Assembly (NCBI GenBank): GCA_045577175.1 | Contig: JAZNHT010000029.1 | Span: forward strand, 1-13,862 | Origin: SIG701 sp045577175 | GTDB lineage: Bacteria; Bacillota; Clostridia; Oscillospirales; CAG-272 | Direction: 5' to 3' | Length of the DNA: 13,862 bases | Shown here: in pieces, positions 13,401-13,862 of the stretch | How positions within the stretch are numbered: position 1 is the first letter of the stretch | Layout of the letters: every line of letters starts with the position of its first letter | Notes under the pieces: model-generated | The model's database searches: none | What the model was told of the DNA's origin: nothing | Seen by the model: the letters and a program-made list of their open reading frames with translations, nothing else | Made by a program: the position numbers and the translations under genes

Positions 13401-13550
13401 AATGATGTCTTCGCTACGCTCATAATGATGTTGCTCCCGATGGTCGCAATGATGCGATGTTTGCCATAAAATGTGGCGAAGCCACACATCATTAGCGTTA
13501 GCGTCATCATTGGCCTTGCCCAACATCATTTGCCGAAGGCAAACATCATT
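13401..13550. repeat. Hairpin-module array, copy 3 (ATGATGT variant)
   Basis: Left linkers AATGATGT begin at 13401, 13424 and (as AATGATGC) 13448; right linkers ACATCATT begin at 13486, 13523 and 13543, with TCATCATT at 13504. Modules include TGTGGC-GAA-GCCACA, TTGCC-GAA-GGCAA and an AGCGTTAGCGT unit. Relative to copies 1 and 2 the linker has changed on both sides in a matched way (G-C to A-T). The right end abuts the terminator at 13552 and includes the stop codon of the recombinase gene. Confidence 0.82.
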
Positions 13551-13862
13551 GAAAAAAGCACTTGCAATCGCAAGTGCTTTTTTCTGGCTCCCCCGTGGAA
13601 GCTATATTCGAAATAGAGAGAATACCCGAAGCTTCAAGCTCGGCAAAGGTTATAGTCTTTGTTCCCTTATTGTAATTAAACGTGATGACCATCTTGTCAT
13701 CGTATAAAAAGATGCGGTTTACAAAGGTGTCAATGAATCGGCGACGGTGTTCAAACTTGTTTGTATCAAAGGTTCGGAAGTATTCGAGCCAACAAATGAT
13801 CTGCTCTCTTGTGACAATCGGCTTAGCAAGTTCTTCTTTGGCAATTTGGATTCCAAGCTCAG
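13546..13862 (-). CDS. Large serine recombinase, C-terminal part only
   Basis: The last 104 codons of a gene that continues beyond the right edge. The segments AKEELAKPIVTREQI, HRRRFIDTFVN and RIFLYDDKMVITFNYNKGT are the typical end of large serine recombinases (resolvase-type site-specific recombinases) carried by integrative elements and prophages in Clostridia. In this family the catalytic serine and zinc-ribbon domains lie N-terminal to this part and are outside the window, so activity cannot be judged. The final residues, EKSTCDCKCFFQ, are encoded by the terminator hairpin at 13552-13583, and the stop codon lies in the first linker of array copy 3. The gene end therefore seems to have been altered by the repeat. 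On the minus strand the hairpin would act before translation of the full frame ends. Confidence 0.8.
   Translation of the reverse strand, partial: ELGIQIAKEELAKPIVTREQIICWLEYFRTFDTNKFEHRRRFIDTFVNRIFLYDDKMVITFNYNKGTKTITFAELEASGILSISNIASTGEPEKSTCDCKCFFQ
13552..13583. terminator. Perfect terminator hairpin at the recombinase end
   Basis: AAAAAAGCACTTGC (13552-13565), loop AATC, GCAAGTGCTTTTTT (13570-13583): a perfect 14-bp stem with A and T tracts, active in either direction. It overlaps the last codons of the recombinase frame and matches the hairpin at 13118-13148. Confidence 0.88.

Overview
The window looks like chromosomal DNA from a Gram-positive Clostridia-type bacterium, most likely an uncultured gut member of the Oscillospiraceae or a relative. 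This is inferred from strong Shine-Dalgarno sites, classical TTGACA/TATAAT promoters, several small lipoproteins, a DUF2975 gene paired with a YozG-type regulator, a tRNA-Cys with encoded CCA, and the tail of a Clostridia-type large serine recombinase. No taxon can be fixed without a search.

Layout. Positions 1-412 hold a tandem repeat with about a 215-base period, ending in a perfect 18-bp hairpin terminator. From 413 to 2783 on the minus strand there are three AT-rich genes for small secreted lipoproteins; the last two are separated by a hairpin-module array (2046-2220). A tRNA-Cys (3040-3114) follows, with a consensus promoter and a terminator. Next is a GC-rich block: glycerate kinase (minus), a fourth lipoprotein (plus) and an MFS transporter (minus), then a plus-strand operon of DUF2975 membrane protein, YozG-like XRE regulator and DUF4173-like membrane protein (6522-8799). 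An AT-rich gene for a membrane-anchored DUF5050-like beta-propeller protein (8904-9875) interrupts this composition. After it come an SGNH/GDSL hydrolase (minus) and a family 2 glycosyltransferase (plus), divergently transcribed, then a zinc-ribbon membrane protein (11994-12566, minus).

The right end (12660-13862) is a degraded, repeat-rich zone. It holds a truncated, stop-lost copy of the third lipoprotein, two more hairpin-module arrays, an inverted relative of the left-end repeat, two near-identical terminators and the C-terminus of a serine recombinase. Together with the left end this suggests that mobile or repeat-driven change has shaped both flanks of an otherwise ordinary core.

The most unusual signal is the hairpin-module array family at 2046-2220, 12989-13116 and 13401-13550. 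Short self-complementary modules are joined by linkers reading GTGATGT on the left and ACATCAC on the right. In the third copy both sides have changed together to ATGATGT and ACATCAT. This matched change suggests the two halves pair, either as one large folded structure or as a palindromic repeat. I know of no name for this family.
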